DNA of 64,000 bases from Actinocatenispora rupis (GCF_016861975.1 NZ_BOMB01000001.1:310001-374000); one strand, 5' to 3'; counted from the first letter of the stretch, positions 1 to 11,629 are shown. Translations and numbers: made by a program. The notes: generated from the sequence alone by a model not told the origin.

Positions 1-735
1 GCCGAGGTGCTGCGCCGCCGCTTCTCGCGGTACCTGGAGGCGCGTGCCGAGTCGGGCGACCCGATCGACGCCGCCGACGGGTCGGAGTCCGGTGACGACT
101 CTCCGGCGGTGTCTGGTGCCGCGGACGAGCGGCCGGAGGGCGGCGTGCCGGGCATCGACCCGACGACCGGGCGACCGCGCAAGTTCGCGTACCCGCCGCA
201 GCTGGTCGTGGTGGACGGTGGCCAGCCGCAGTGCGACGCGGCGGCGGGGGTGCTGGCCGAGCTGGGCATCGACGACGTGACGGTGTGCGGGCTGGCGAAG
301 CGGCTGGAGGAGGTCTGGTTGCCGTCCGAGGTCGACGAGTACCCGGTGATCCTGCCGCGCACCAGCGAGGGTCTCTACCTGTTGCAGCGGGTACGGGACG
401 AGGCGCACCGGTTCGCCATCACGTACCACCGGCAGCGTCGTTCGAAACGGATGACGACCTCGGTGCTGGACGGTGTGGCGGGGCTGGGGGAGATCCGCAA
501 GAAGGCGCTGTTGCGGCACTTCGGCTCGGTGAAGCGGCTGCGCGCGGCGAGCGTCGGCGAGATCGGTTCGGTGTCGGGCATCGGCGACCGTACGGCGGCG
601 TTGGTGTTCGCGGCGCTGCATCCGGACGAGTCGGGCGAAACCGCCACGCCGACGGATCCCGGCGACGTACTGTCGTCCGGGGCCGGACCGGCCGACGGGG
701 CCGGCGACGGCCGCGGGAACGAGGGGGGCGAGTGA
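1..735 (+). CDS. uvrC: UvrABC system protein C, C-terminal part (5' end outside window)
   Basis: Only the last 244 codons are present and the frame is open to the window edge. The visible part is the 5'-incision half of UvrC: an RNase H-like nuclease region with the [10 protein letters not shown] strand that carries a catalytic aspartate, then the [14 protein letters not shown] segment, then tandem helix-hairpin-helix motifs ([11 protein letters not shown] and [12 protein letters not shown]) that bind DNA. UvrC makes the dual incisions of nucleotide excision repair with UvrA and UvrB. An Asp/Glu/Ser-rich stretch of about 30 residues separates the start of the fragment from the nuclease core. 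Its stop overlaps the rapZ GTG by 4 bp, so it probably heads a uvrC-rapZ-yvcK-whiA operon, a widespread actinobacterial order. Confidence 0.96.
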   Translation, partial: AEVLRRRFSRYLEARAESGDPIDAADGSESGDDSPAVSGAADERPEGGVPGIDPTTGRPRKFAYPPQLVVVDGGQPQCDAAAGVLAELGIDDVTVCGLAKRLEEVWLPSEVDEYPVILPRTSEGLYLLQRVRDEAHRFAITYHRQRRSKRMTTSVLDGVAGLGEIRKKALLRHFGSVKRLRAASVGEIGSVSGIGDRTAALVFAALHPDESGETATPTDPGDVLSSGAGPADGAGDGRGNEGGE

Positions 736-1679
736 GCAACCACGCGACGGCGTCGGTGGACGTCGTGGTGGCCGGGGGCGGCCCGGAGGGCGTCGCGGAC
801 GTCGACCGGCCGCGGCACGCGGAGATGGAGCTGGTCATCGTCACCGGCGTCTCCGGCGGCGGCCGGTCCACCGTCGCCCGCGCCCTGGAGAACGTGGGCT
901 ACTACGTGGTCGACAACCTGCCGCAGACGCTCATGGTCACCATGGCCGAGCTGGCGTACCGGTCGGGCGGGTCGACCCGGCGCACCGCGATGGTGCTCGA
1001 CGTGCGCAGCCGGGCGTTCTCCACCGACCTGTCCGGCGCGGTGCGTGACCTCAAGGCCCGCGGCTTCCGCCCGCACGTGGTGTTCGTCGACGCCGCCGAC
1101 GAGGTGCTGATCCGCCGGTTCGAGTCGGTGCGCCGGTCGCACCCGTTGCAGGGCGAGGGACGGCTCGCCGACGGCATCGCCGCCGAACGCGCGCTGCTCG
1201 CCACCGCCCGCGCCGAGGCCGACGTGCTCATCGACACCTCCCAGCTCAACGTCAACCAGCTGCGCGCCCGGGTCGAGGAGCTTTTCGGTACGCCGGACGT
1301 GCGCACGTTGCGGATCACCGTGCTGTCCTTCGGCTTCAAATACGGGCTGCCGCCGGACGCCGACTTCGTCGTCGACGCGCGCTTCCTGCCGAACCCGTTC
1401 TGGGTGCCGGAGCTGCGCGACCACACCGGCATGCAACCCGACGTCTCCGCGTACGTGCTGGGCCAGCCGGGCGCCGAGGACTTCGTCGACGGGTACGCGA
1501 CGCTCGTCGGCGCCACCGCGGGCGGCTTCGAACGCGAAGGCAAGCGGTACCTGACGGTGGCGGTCGGATGTACCGGTGGTAAGCATCGGAGCGTGGCGAT
1601 TTCCGAGGCACTGGCCGGCCGGCTCCGCGACGCCGGCCTCGCCGCCCACGCCCAGCACCGCGACCTGGGGCGCGAATGA
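732..1679 (+). CDS. rapZ: RapZ/YvcJ-type nucleotide-binding protein
   Basis: 315-residue P-loop protein of the RapZ (YvcJ) family, which binds nucleotides and, in enterobacteria, a small RNA controlling amino-sugar synthesis; the role in actinobacteria is unclear. The Walker A motif GVSGGGRST (about residues 39-47 from the GTG) has arginine where lysine is usual, as I recall for actinobacterial members. The C-terminal domain carries [15 protein letters not shown], a family hallmark. I chose GTG 732 because it gives a GTGA overlap with uvrC. ATG 825 is the alternative and would remove 31 poorly conserved residues, leaving [11 protein letters not shown] as the N-terminus. Its stop overlaps yvcK, so translation is likely coupled. 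Confidence 0.93.
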   Translation: MSNHATASVDVVVAGGGPEGVADVDRPRHAEMELVIVTGVSGGGRSTVARALENVGYYVVDNLPQTLMVTMAELAYRSGGSTRRTAMVLDVRSRAFSTDLSGAVRDLKARGFRPHVVFVDAADEVLIRRFESVRRSHPLQGEGRLADGIAAERALLATARAEADVLIDTSQLNVNQLRARVEELFGTPDVRTLRITVLSFGFKYGLPPDADFVVDARFLPNPFWVPELRDHTGMQPDVSAYVLGQPGAEDFVDGYATLVGATAGGFEREGKRYLTVAVGCTGGKHRSVAISEALAGRLRDAGLAAHAQHRDLGRE

Positions 1680-2674
1680 GCGGCCCGGAGGCGACGAGAC
1701 CCGGCCGGGTCGTGGCGTTCGGCGGCGGACACGGGCTGTCCGCGACGCTGCGCGCGCTGCGCCGGCTCGGCCTGGCGCCCACCGCCGTGGTGACCGTCGC
1801 CGACAACGGCGGGTCCAGCGGCCGGCTGCGCGCGTCCCGGCCGATCCTGCCGCCCGGCGACCTGCGGCAGGCGCTCGCCGCGCTGGCCGCCGAGGACGAC
1901 ACCAGCGCCACGAACGCCCGGCTCATGCAGCACCGCTTCGCCGGTACCGACGACCTGTCCGGGCACGCCGTGGGCAACCTGCTGCTGCTCGGGCTCTTCG
2001 AAGTACTGGACGATCCGGTCGTGGCGTTGGACCACGCCGCCGAGATGGTCCGGGCGACCGGCCGGGTACTGCCGATGTCCCGGCTGCCGCTGTCCATCGA
2101 GGCGGAGATCCGGGGCGCCGACCCGGACCGCCCGGCCGACCGGGTCGTGGTGCGCGGACAGCACGAGGTGGCGGTCAGTACCGGCGAGGTGTGCGAGGTG
2201 CGGCTGGTGCCGCCGGAGCCGGCCGCCTGCCAGGAGGCCGTGGAGGCGGTCGGTGGCGCCGACTGGCTGCTGCTCGGCCCGGGCTCCTGGTACACGAGCG
2301 TCATTCCGCACCTGCTGGTGCCGGAGCTGCGCGAGGCGATCGCGAAGAGTCCGGCCCGCCGGCTGGTCACGCTCAACCTGGCGACCGAGTCGGAGACCAC
2401 CGGCCTGTCCGCCGCCGACCACCTGGCCGAACTCGGCCGGTACCTGCCTGAGCTGCGGCTCGACGTCGTCCTCGCGGACGCGCGCGCGGTCGACGGGGAC
2501 GAGCCCTTGCGCGCTGCGGCAGAATCGCTGGGTGCCCGGCTCGTCACGGCACCGGTAGCGGTGGCCGACGGCGGGCCGCGACACGATCCCGCCGCGCTGG
2601 CCGCGGCACTCGGCCCGATCCTCGGGCACACGAAGCCGATCCCCGGTCCCGCGGACCGGGCCGACATGAGGTGA
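1676..2674 (+). CDS. yvcK: YvcK/CofD-like gluconeogenesis factor
   Basis: 332 residues, the usual size for YvcK-family proteins, which share the fold of CofD 2-phospho-lactate transferase. The N-terminal glycine-rich [15 protein letters not shown] binds a nucleotide sugar in characterised homologues, followed by [13 protein letters not shown] and the substrate-loop motif [14 protein letters not shown]. In Bacillus and mycobacteria YvcK/CuvA affects growth on gluconeogenic carbon and cell-wall metabolism; that role is inferred here. It overlaps rapZ (ATGA) and ends just before whiA. The rapZ-yvcK-whiA trio is conserved across Gram-positive bacteria. Confidence 0.93.
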   Translation: MSGPEATRPGRVVAFGGGHGLSATLRALRRLGLAPTAVVTVADNGGSSGRLRASRPILPPGDLRQALAALAAEDDTSATNARLMQHRFAGTDDLSGHAVGNLLLLGLFEVLDDPVVALDHAAEMVRATGRVLPMSRLPLSIEAEIRGADPDRPADRVVVRGQHEVAVSTGEVCEVRLVPPEPAACQEAVEAVGGADWLLLGPGSWYTSVIPHLLVPELREAIAKSPARRLVTLNLATESETTGLSAADHLAELGRYLPELRLDVVLADARAVDGDEPLRAAAESLGARLVTAPVAVADGGPRHDPAALAAALGPILGHTKPIPGPADRADMR

Positions 2675-2682
2675 GCGACACG

Positions 2683-4924
<2,242 letters not shown>

Positions 4925-4932
4925 GGAGTTCG

Positions 4933-6129
4933 ATGCGAACCCTGGACGATCTGCTCGCCGAGGGCGTCGACGGTCGGCGCGTGCTGGTGCGCGCCGACCT
5001 GAACGTTCCGTTGAGCAGGACCGACGACACGGTCGCGGTCGCCGACGACGGTCGGATCCGGGCGGTGCTGCCCACGGTCACGAAGCTGGCGGAGGCCGGC
5101 GCGCGGGTCGTGGTCTGCTCGCATCTGGGCCGCCCGAAGGGCGCGCCGGACCCGAAGTACACGCTGGCGCCGGTGGCGGTGCGGTTCTCCGAGCTGCTGG
5201 GCTCGGCGGTCGCGTTCGCCACGGACACGGTGGGCGAGTCGGCCGACGAGGTCACCGGCAAGCTCGCGGCCGGCGAGGTCGCCCTGCTGGAGAACCTGCG
5301 CTTCAACGCGGGCGAGACCAGCAAGGACGACGCGGAGCGCGGCGCGTTCGCGGCGAAGCTCGCCACCTACGGCGAGGCGTACGTGGACGACGCGTTCGGT
5401 GCCGTGCACCGCAAGCACGCCAGCGTGTACGACGTACCGAAGCTGCTGCCGCACTTCGCGGGTGGCCTGGTGCTGCGCGAGCTGGAGGTGCTGTCCACGC
5501 TGACCGCCGAGCCGAAGCGGCCGTACGTGGTGGTGCTGGGCGGCGCGAAGGTGTCCGACAAGCTGGGTGTCATCACCAACCTGCTGCCGAAGGTGGACAA
5601 GCTGCTGATCGGCGGCGGCATGTGCTTCACGCTGCTGGCGGCGCAGGGCCACGGGGTCGGTGACTCGCTGCTGGAGGCCGACCAGATCGACACGTGCAAG
5701 CGGCTGCTGGCCGAGGGCGGCGACAAGATCGTACTGCCGACCGACGTCGTGGTCGCGGCGGAGCTGTCCGCGACGGCCGAGACCCGCGTGGTCGGCGTGG
5801 ACCAGATCGCCGCCGGCGACAAGGGTCTGGACATCGGGCCGGAGAGCGGCCGGGCGTTCGCGGCGGAGCTGTCCGGCGCGGCGACCGTGTTCTGGAACGG
5901 TCCGATGGGCGTGTTCGAGTTCGAGCCGTTCGCGGCCGGCACCCGTACGGTGGCCGAAGCGGTCACCGGCGCCGGGTTCAGCGTCGTGGGCGGTGGTGAC
6001 TCGGCCGCCGCGGTGCGCCAGCTCGGCATCGACGAGGACCGGTTCTCGCACATCTCGACCGGCGGCGGCGCTTCCCTGGAGTACCTGGAGGGCAAGTCCC
6101 TGCCCGGCGTCGCGGCGCTGGAGGTCTGA
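4933..6129 (+). CDS. pgk: Phosphoglycerate kinase
   Basis: 398 residues, the family length. It transfers phosphate from 1,3-bisphosphoglycerate to ADP in the cytoplasm. Visible signatures are [12 protein letters not shown] (N-domain substrate site), [41 protein letters not shown] and the C-terminal nucleotide loop [16 protein letters not shown] with [15 protein letters not shown]. Start ATG 4933 follows the gap stop by 8 nt with GGGAG just upstream. The stop is directly abutted by the tpiA GTG. Confidence 0.96.
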   Translation: MRTLDDLLAEGVDGRRVLVRADLNVPLSRTDDTVAVADDGRIRAVLPTVTKLAEAGARVVVCSHLGRPKGAPDPKYTLAPVAVRFSELLGSAVAFATDTVGESADEVTGKLAAGEVALLENLRFNAGETSKDDAERGAFAAKLATYGEAYVDDAFGAVHRKHASVYDVPKLLPHFAGGLVLRELEVLSTLTAEPKRPYVVVLGGAKVSDKLGVITNLLPKVDKLLIGGGMCFTLLAAQGHGVGDSLLEADQIDTCKRLLAEGGDKIVLPTDVVVAAELSATAETRVVGVDQIAAGDKGLDIGPESGRAFAAELSGAATVFWNGPMGVFEFEPFAAGTRTVAEAVTGAGFSVVGGGDSAAAVRQLGIDEDRFSHISTGGGASLEYLEGKSLPGVAALEV

Positions 6130-6930
6130 GTGGCGAAGTCGGAGAAGCCGGCGCGTCGGCCGTTGATGGCCGGCAACTGGAAGATGAACCTCAACCATCT
6201 TGAGGCCATCGCACTGACCCAGAAGCTGGCGTTCAGCCTGACGGAGAAGCAGCTGTCCGAGGTGGAGACGGTGGTGCTGCCGCCGTTCACGGACATCCGC
6301 AGCGTGCAGACCCTGGTGGCGGGCGACAAGCTGCTGCTGGGGTACGGCGCGCAGGACCTGTCGCCGTTCGACTCGGGCGCGTACACGGGGGACATCTCCG
6401 GGCCGATGCTCGCGAAGCTCGGCTGCGCGTACGTGGCGGTCGGGCACTCGGAGCGCCGGGCGTACCACCACGAGGACGACGCGACGGTCAACGCGAAGGT
6501 GAAGGCGGCGCTGAAGCACGGAATCGCGCCGATCCTGTGTGTCGGCGAGGGGCTGGAGGTCCGCGAGGCGGGCGAGCACGTGGCGTACTGCACGGCGCAG
6601 CTCGACGCGGCGCTGAAGGGCGTCAAGGCGGAGCAGGCGGAGACGGTCGTCGTGGCGTACGAGCCGGTCTGGGCGATCGGTACGGGCAAGACGGCGACGC
6701 CGGACGACGCGCAGGAGGTCATCGGCGCGCTCCGGGCACGGCTGGCCGAGCTGTACTCGGGGGAGACCGCCGAGCGCGTCCGCATCCTGTACGGCGGCTC
6801 GGTGAAGTCGAAGAACATCGCCGGGATCATGGCGGAGCCGGACATCGACGGCGCGCTGGTCGGTGGGGCCAGCCTGGACGTCGAGGAGTTCGTGCTGATC
6901 TGCCGCTACAAGGATCTGTTCACGACCTGA
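6130..6930 (+). CDS. tpiA: Triosephosphate isomerase
   Basis: 266-residue TIM barrel interconverting dihydroxyacetone phosphate and glyceraldehyde-3-phosphate. Catalytic elements are visible: [10 protein letters not shown] (lysine), [13 protein letters not shown] (histidine), [18 protein letters not shown] (glutamate and the mobile loop) and [12 protein letters not shown] (phosphate binding). The GTG start immediately follows the pgk TGA, so the two are probably translationally coupled. A strong hairpin 18 nt after the stop ends the operon. Confidence 0.96.
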   Translation: MAKSEKPARRPLMAGNWKMNLNHLEAIALTQKLAFSLTEKQLSEVETVVLPPFTDIRSVQTLVAGDKLLLGYGAQDLSPFDSGAYTGDISGPMLAKLGCAYVAVGHSERRAYHHEDDATVNAKVKAALKHGIAPILCVGEGLEVREAGEHVAYCTAQLDAALKGVKAEQAETVVVAYEPVWAIGTGKTATPDDAQEVIGALRARLAELYSGETAERVRILYGGSVKSKNIAGIMAEPDIDGALVGGASLDVEEFVLICRYKDLFTT

Positions 6931-6947
6931 GCGCGGCACGACGGCGT

Positions 6948-6980
6948 ACGGGGCGGGCACCGACACGGTGTCCGCCCCGT
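6948..6980 (+). terminator. Intrinsic terminator-like hairpin after tpiA
   Basis: ACGGGGCGGGCACCG, loop ACA, CGGTGTCCGCCCCGT: a 15-bp stem with a single G-U pair. There is no long U-tract, as is common in actinobacteria. It separates the glycolytic operon from the lipoprotein gene at 7031. Confidence 0.7.
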
Positions 6981-7030
6981 CGTCGTATGGTGACGACACG
7001 ACTGCGGAGAGCTGTTGGTAGGTTCTCGAT

Positions 7031-8719
7031 GTGCAGAAAGTGTCCTTCACGCTACGCAGTGTCGGTTCGGCGCTGCTCTGCCTCGTTGTCCTGGGATGCG
7101 CCGCCACCGGCTGCTCCCGCGCCGGGAACGGCGCCGCAGCCGGCGGGCCGCACCGCGGCGGGACCGTCTACCTGCTGACCGAGTCGAACGGGTTCACCCA
7201 CCTCGACCCGCAGCTCAACTACACCACGGCGGCGCTCAACGTCGGCCGTCTCGTCTACCGCACGCTCACCGCGTTCCGTGCCACGGCGCGGAATCCGGCC
7301 GGCGTCCTGCATCCGGACCTCGCCACCGACCTCGGCCAGGCCAGCGACGGCAACCGCGTCTGGGAGTTCACCCTCCGCCCAGGTACGGCCTGGGAGGACG
7401 GGCAGCCGGTCACCTGCGAGCAGGTCCGGTACGGCGTGGAGCGCAGCTTCGCGCCGGGCAGTGCCGGCGGCCCGGCGTACCCGCGGGAACTGTTGGCCGG
7501 GGGAGACGACTACCACGGGCCGGCGGACGGCGACCTGTCGTCGGTGACCTGCACCGGCCGGACGATCCGGTTCGAGCTGAACCAGCCGTGCGGCGACTTC
7601 GGTGACGTGGTGGCGATGCCGGTCTTCGCCCCGGTACGCCCGGACGTCGACGCGCGCGGCGGCTACGACGAGCGGCCGATGTCCGACGGCCCATACGTGA
7701 TCGCCCAGCGCGACGACCACCAGATGGTCCTGACCCGCAACCCGTACTGGCGCCAGGAGACCGACCCGGTTCGCCCCGCCTACCCGGACCGCTTCGTCGT
7801 ACGCTTCGGCGCCGATCCGGTGGTGTCCACCAACGATCTGGTCAACGACACGGGGACGGCGCGGCGGTCGATCCAGCTCGACTACAACGTGCCGCCGAAC
7901 TTCGTCCAGCAGGTCATCAACGACCCGGTCCTGTCCCGGCGCACGGTCTCCGGCCTGACCGGCGCGATCCGGTACCTGGCCATCAACACGACCAGGGTGC
8001 GCGACCTGGACTGCCGCCGCGCCCTCGGGTACGCCCTCGACAAGTCCGCGTACCGGATGGTGGTCGGCGGGTTCGTGGCGGGGGAGTACGCGACGACGAT
8101 GATCCCGCCGGGGGTGCCCGCGCACCGCGCCGTCGACCCGTACGGCAACTCGTCGCGTACCGGGGGCGACACGCGCCGGGCCGCGGTCCTCGTCGAGACG
8201 GCCGGCGGCTGCCCGACCGAGCTGACCCTCGACTACCAGGACGTGGCGAGCTACCGGCAGGCGGCGCTGAGCATCCTCGACTCGTACCAGAAGATCGGGA
8301 TCCGGGTTCGGCTCAACCCGATCCCCAAGTCCCGGTTCTACGATGTGGTCGGGCGGCCGTCGCGCGAGCACGACCTGGTACTCGCCGCCTGGGTGCCGGA
8401 CTGGCCGAACGGGTCGTCGATCATCCCGGCGCTGTTCGACGGGCGGCTGCTGGCCCAGCACCGCGACGGCGGCAACTACAACCTCGCCCAGCTCGACGAT
8501 CCGCGCATCGACGCGCTGATCGACCAGGCGAGGACCCAGCACGACCCGGCCGTCCAGAACGCGCTGTGGGCCAGCGTCGACGCCGCCGTGCTGGCCCGCG
8601 GCGCCGCCATCCCCATCCTGTACGAGCGGGGCCTCGCGATGTACGGCAGCGACGTGCGCGGCGCCGTCATGCAGTCCCTGTACGGTGAACCGGACGTACT
8701 GGGACTCGGTGTCGCGTGA
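7031..8719 (+). CDS. Family-5 (peptide/nickel type) ABC solute-binding lipoprotein
   Basis: 562 residues beginning with a lipoprotein signal (hydrophobic SALLCLVVLGCAATGCS); either of the two cysteines could be the lipidated one. The mature part matches family 5 extracellular binding proteins: GGTVYLLTESNGFTHLDPQ at the start, the WEFTLRPGTAWEDGQPVT segment and DGPYVIAQRDDHQMVLTRNPYW. These proteins usually capture peptides or other small solutes for an ABC importer. No permease or ATPase gene is adjacent, so it is an orphan that must work with a transporter elsewhere or act as a receptor. The start is GTG 7031; the ATG at 7029 is out of frame. The ligand cannot be inferred. Confidence 0.88.
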   Translation: MQKVSFTLRSVGSALLCLVVLGCAATGCSRAGNGAAAGGPHRGGTVYLLTESNGFTHLDPQLNYTTAALNVGRLVYRTLTAFRATARNPAGVLHPDLATDLGQASDGNRVWEFTLRPGTAWEDGQPVTCEQVRYGVERSFAPGSAGGPAYPRELLAGGDDYHGPADGDLSSVTCTGRTIRFELNQPCGDFGDVVAMPVFAPVRPDVDARGGYDERPMSDGPYVIAQRDDHQMVLTRNPYWRQETDPVRPAYPDRFVVRFGADPVVSTNDLVNDTGTARRSIQLDYNVPPNFVQQVINDPVLSRRTVSGLTGAIRYLAINTTRVRDLDCRRALGYALDKSAYRMVVGGFVAGEYATTMIPPGVPAHRAVDPYGNSSRTGGDTRRAAVLVETAGGCPTELTLDYQDVASYRQAALSILDSYQKIGIRVRLNPIPKSRFYDVVGRPSREHDLVLAAWVPDWPNGSSIIPALFDGRLLAQHRDGGNYNLAQLDDPRIDALIDQARTQHDPAVQNALWASVDAAVLARGAAIPILYERGLAMYGSDVRGAVMQSLYGEPDVLGLGVA

Positions 8720-8840
8720 CGGGCCGGGTCTGCCGCTGCCGGGTGCCGGGCGGGCGGCTATGCTGGGACACCGGTCACGCGGCGTACGATGCCCGCGGAC
8801 GGCACGGCAAGCCTGGTGGACCCGAGAGGATTAGCCCCGC

Positions 8841-9095
8841 ATGAACTGGTTGGCCTACGTTCTGACCGGTCTGTTGATCGTGACGAGCGCGATCCTCGTT
8901 CTGCTGATCCTGCTGCACCGGGGCAAGGGCGGCGGCCTGTCGAGCATGTTCGGCGGTGGCGTGTCGTCGAGCCTGTCGGGCTCCTCCGTGGCGGAGAAGA
9001 ACCTGGACCGCTTCACGGTGATCGTCGGCGTTCTGTGGTTCGCGTGCATTGTCGGCTTGGGGCTGTTGCTCAAGGTGTTCCAAGCAAAGTCGTAA
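8841..9095 (+). CDS. secG: Preprotein translocase subunit SecG
   Basis: 84 residues with two membrane segments (LAYVLTGLLIVTSAILVLLI and FTVIVGVLWFACIVGLGLLL) flanking the conserved cytoplasmic loop HRGKGGGLSSMFGGG. SecG is the small accessory subunit of the SecYEG channel and assists SecA-driven export. GAGAGG lies about 12 nt before the ATG. secG downstream of tpiA is the usual actinobacterial arrangement. Two hairpins follow the stop. Confidence 0.95.
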   Translation: MNWLAYVLTGLLIVTSAILVLLILLHRGKGGGLSSMFGGGVSSSLSGSSVAEKNLDRFTVIVGVLWFACIVGLGLLLKVFQAKS

Positions 9096-9107
9096 TGTGA
9101 AAAATGG

Positions 9108-9132
9108 CCCCAGGCACGTGCCTGAACTGGGG
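9108..9132 (+). terminator. Hairpin immediately after secG
   Basis: CCCCAG (9108-9113) pairs with CTGGGG (9127-9132). The alternative fold is the 14-bp self-complementary CAGGCACGTGCCTG at 9111-9124, so the two folds compete. It lies 12 nt after the secG stop. Confidence 0.45.
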
Positions 9133-9143
9133 ATTCGTCATAA

Positions 9144-9180
9144 ACTCAGCGCGCGACCCGGTTCGGGTCGCGCGCTGAGT
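9144..9180 (+). terminator. Perfect 17-bp hairpin between secG and the RbpA paralogue
   Basis: ACTCAGCGCGCGACCCG, loop GTT, then its exact reverse complement. This is the most stable terminator-like structure in the window. It lies 77 nt before the rbpA-like start, so that gene probably has its own promoter between 9181 and 9256. Confidence 0.75.
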
Positions 9181-9256
9181 CCGTCCCGGGGAGGCCGGCG
9201 GACTCGGTCGTGTCTTGCGTTCTGACCCCCCAGCGCGAAGACAGGAGCAAACGACC

Positions 9257-9598
9257 GTGGCCAGTGGCAACGCCATCCGCGGAACACGAGTGGGCGCTGG
9301 ACCCGTGCGCCTGCCCGAACACGGGGAACCGGCGCCCCGACGGCACGTCAGCTACTGGTGTGCCAACGACCATGAGGCTCAGCCGCTCTTCGCGGCGGAC
9401 GCGGCGGTACCCGACACGTGGGACTGCCCGCGGTGTGGGCTGCCCGCCGGCCGGGACCGGGACAACCCGCCGGACCGGCCGCGCACGGAGCCGTACAAGA
9501 CGCACCTGGCGTACGTGAAGGAGCGGCGCAGCGAGACCGACGGCGCGGCCATCCTCGCCGAGGCGCTCGCCAAGCTCCGCGCGCGGCGCGACGGCTGA
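9257..9598 (+). CDS. RbpA-family RNA polymerase-binding protein (RbpB-like paralogue)
   Basis: 113 residues. RbpA proteins bind sigma and core RNA polymerase and stabilise the open complex. Seen here: an N-terminal ASGNAIRGTRVGAGP tail, a core with YWCANDHE and WDCPRCG zinc-type ligands, and a C-terminal sigma-interaction-like helix (YKTHLAYVKERRS then ILAEALAKLRARR). The classical RbpA has RTHWDMLxERR at that point; this divergence suggests the second paralogue group, which as I recall sits beside secG in actinobacteria. Start GTG 9257 has AGGAG 9 nt upstream. It is downstream of a strong terminator and converges on pgl. Confidence 0.85.
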   Translation: MASGNAIRGTRVGAGPVRLPEHGEPAPRRHVSYWCANDHEAQPLFAADAAVPDTWDCPRCGLPAGRDRDNPPDRPRTEPYKTHLAYVKERRSETDGAAILAEALAKLRARRDG

Positions 9599-9654
9599 AC
9601 CTGCCGCGTTCCCGCCGGCGGTGGCGGGCATCGGGTGCGGTGAGCCGGGGCGGA

Positions 9655-9682
9655 GGCTCCGTGTGCGTGGGCACCCGGAGCC
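9655..9682. terminator. Possible convergent terminator
   Basis: GGCTCCG (9655-9661) and CGGAGCC (9676-9682) with a 14-nt interior that can add three further pairs. It lies in the 152-bp convergent gap between the RbpA paralogue and pgl. Confidence 0.35.
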
Positions 9683-9720
9683 GGCGACGGTGTGCCGCGG
9701 GCGGCCGCCCCGGGTGCTTC

Positions 9721-9772
9721 GCGGTCACCGCAACGGGCTGCGGAAAGCGGTCACCGCAACGGGCTGCGGAAA
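9721..9772. repeat. Tandem duplication of a 26-bp unit at the 3' end of pgl
   Basis: The 26-bp segment 9721-9746 (starting GCGGTCACCGCAACGG) is repeated exactly at 9747-9772. The second copy contains the pgl stop codon (9751-9753, minus strand). The unit is not a multiple of three, so the duplicated downstream copy lies beyond the stop and does not extend the protein. Confidence 0.9.
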
Positions 9773-10527
9773 CGGGCCGGCAGGTCCGCGGCGGCGTCCT
9801 GGTCCAGCAGCCACAACGTGTCCCCGGTTCCGTGTACGCCAGCGGCCGGCACCTGTACCGGGCCGGCACCGGCCAGCGCGAGCCCGACCGCCCGTGCCTT
9901 GCCCGTACCGGAGGCGACGAGCCACACCTCCTCGGCGCTGTTGATGGCCGGGGGAGTGAGGCTGATCCGCACCGGCGGCGGCTTCGGCGCGCCACGTACG
10001 GCGGTGGTGGTGCGGTCGGCGTAGCTGTCCGGGTGGTTGGCCGGGTGCTCCGGGAACAGCGACGCGACGTGCCCGTCCTCGCCGACGCCCAGCATCAGCA
10101 CGTCGAAGTGCGGTACCGCCTGGTGGCCGGGGCCGGCGGCGAGCTCCTCGGCGTACCGGGCGGCGGCCGACTCGGGGTCGTCGCCGTCCGGGCCGTCGCT
10201 CGCCGGCATCGGATGCACCCGCGCCGGATCCAGCGGTACCGCGGACAGCAGGGCGGCGCGGGCCTGCGTCTCGTTGCGGTCGGGGTGCCCGGCCGGCAGG
10301 AAGCGCTCGTCGCCCCACCAGACGTCCACCCGGGACCAGTCGACGGCGTCCCGGGCCCGGCCGTCCCGGACCGCCCGGTGTACGGCGTCGGCGATCCGGC
10401 CGCCGGTCAGTACGACGCTCGCGAAGCCGCGGGCGGCCTGCGCGTCGATCAGCCGGGTGGTCAGCCGGGCGGCGACCGCCTCGGCGAGCAGCGTCGGGTC
10501 CGCGTGCACGATCACGCTGGAGGTCAC
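9751..10527 (-). CDS. pgl: 6-phosphogluconolactonase
   Basis: 258 residues of the DevB/NagB-like family, hydrolysing 6-phosphogluconolactone in the oxidative pentose phosphate pathway. Recognised by SVVLTGGRIADAVHRAV, VDVWWGDERFLPAGHPDRNE, VLMLGVGEDGHVASLFPEH and ALAGAGPVQVPAAGV. The usual lactonase active-site histidine is in GEDGHVASLFP. The GTG start has GGAGA about 6 nt upstream. It follows opcA on the same strand, but a 14-15 bp hairpin lies between them, so expression may be partly uncoupled. The C-terminus ends inside a 26-bp tandem duplication. Confidence 0.93.
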   Translation of the reverse strand: MTSSVIVHADPTLLAEAVAARLTTRLIDAQAARGFASVVLTGGRIADAVHRAVRDGRARDAVDWSRVDVWWGDERFLPAGHPDRNETQARAALLSAVPLDPARVHPMPASDGPDGDDPESAAARYAEELAAGPGHQAVPHFDVLMLGVGEDGHVASLFPEHPANHPDSYADRTTTAVRGAPKPPPVRISLTPPAINSAEEVWLVASGTGKARAVGLALAGAGPVQVPAAGVHGTGDTLWLLDQDAAADLPARFRSPLR

Positions 10528-10553
10528 CGGTGTCTCCGTTCTCGGCGTAACGA

Positions 10554-10585
10554 AAGGGGCACGTCACCGTGGTGACGTGCCCCTT
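10554..10585 (-). terminator. Intrinsic terminator between opcA and pgl
   Basis: AAGGGGCACGTCACC and its exact reverse complement GGTGACGTGCCCCTT are separated by GT, giving an effective 14-bp stem with a 4-nt loop. On the minus strand it is followed by TTTCGTT, a short U-tract, 10 nt after the opcA stop. It would reduce read-through into pgl. Confidence 0.7.
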
Positions 10586-10594
10586 CATGATGGG

Positions 10595-11629
10595 TCAGCT
10601 CGACGCCTTCGCGGGCTTCTTGGCCGTCCTGGCCGTCGAGGTCTCCGACTCCTCCGGCTCGGGCTTCTCCGCCAGGGCCGGGTCGTGCCAGATGTGCACC
10701 CGCTTGCTGTCCCGGTCGTTGAGTCCCTTCAGACCGGTCGTGGCGGCCAGCGCCGCCGCGTACGGCTCGTCGGGGTCGAGCCGGCGCAACTCCTCGGCCA
10801 GCTCCTCCCCGAGCGGGCGGGCCAGCAGCGGCATCGTCCGGTCCGGGAACCCGGTACGCGACAGGGTCGCCGTGCCGTCGTTCCCGTGCACCGTCAGCGT
10901 CGTACCGCTGGCGAGGGTCAGCTCGACCTCGGACAGCCCCGACCCGTGCGAGTCGGTGATCTTCGGTTTGACGCCGAGCCGGGCCTGCAGCCAGCCGGAC
11001 AGTAGCCGCGAACTCGGGTCGTGCGGGTCGGCGGTGATCTTCGCCGACGTCGCCGCGCTGTCCGCGGTGTCGAACGCCCCGGCCAGCGTGGTACGCCACG
11101 GCGTGAGCCGCGTCCACGTCAGGTCGGTGTCGCCCGGCGCGTAGTCCTCGGCGCGCAGTTTGAGCGCACCGTCCGGATCGGCCGACTGCGCGGAGTCGGT
11201 GATCCGGCGGTCGGCGACCACGCCGAGCGGGTCGTACGCGATCTTCTCCGGCGGGTCGCCGTGCCACCACGTGACCACCGGTACGTCCGGGGCCAGCAGT
11301 GGCAGCGCCACCGACTCGGCGTGCAGCGCGAGCCGGCCGTGCATCCGCATGATGACCGCCTCGCACGGGCCGAGCCGCCCGCCGACCATGATCTCGGCGT
11401 CCAGCCGGGACTCCTGGTCGAGTACGTTGCGCCGGACCACGATGAGCAGCCGGCACGGGTGCTGCTGCGCGGCGATCATCGCGGCCTGCTCGGTGTCCCG
11501 TACGTGCCGCTCGTCGACCACCGCGACCAGGGTCAGCGCCAGGCCGCTGGTCACGCCGCCGGCGCTGCGCCGCTCGGCCGCCAGTGCCTTGACCACCTCG
11601 GTACCGGTGGTGTCCCACAGTGCGATCAC
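10595..11629 (-). CDS. opcA: Glucose-6-phosphate dehydrogenase assembly protein OpcA
   Basis: 344 residues from the GTG that overlaps the zwf stop by 4 bp. OpcA activates or assembles G6PDH in actinobacteria and cyanobacteria. Typical segments are IALWDTTGTEVVKALAAER at the N-terminus, VVDERHVRDTEQAAMIAA, HPCRLLIVVRR and VPVVTWWHGDPPEKI. The Lys/Ala/Glu-rich C-terminus (EKPEPEESETSTARTAKK) is likely disordered. A start further upstream would run into zwf and is unlikely. Confidence 0.93.
   Translation of the reverse strand: MIALWDTTGTEVVKALAAERRSAGGVTSGLALTLVAVVDERHVRDTEQAAMIAAQQHPCRLLIVVRRNVLDQESRLDAEIMVGGRLGPCEAVIMRMHGRLALHAESVALPLLAPDVPVVTWWHGDPPEKIAYDPLGVVADRRITDSAQSADPDGALKLRAEDYAPGDTDLTWTRLTPWRTTLAGAFDTADSAATSAKITADPHDPSSRLLSGWLQARLGVKPKITDSHGSGLSEVELTLASGTTLTVHGNDGTATLSRTGFPDRTMPLLARPLGEELAEELRRLDPDEPYAAALAATTGLKGLNDRDSKRVHIWHDPALAEKPEPEESETSTARTAKKPAKASS

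Noticed and set aside
9096-9256. Non-coding RNA formed by the two hairpins after secG
   Set aside because: Location and stem structure are explained as terminators; no promoter seen upstream.
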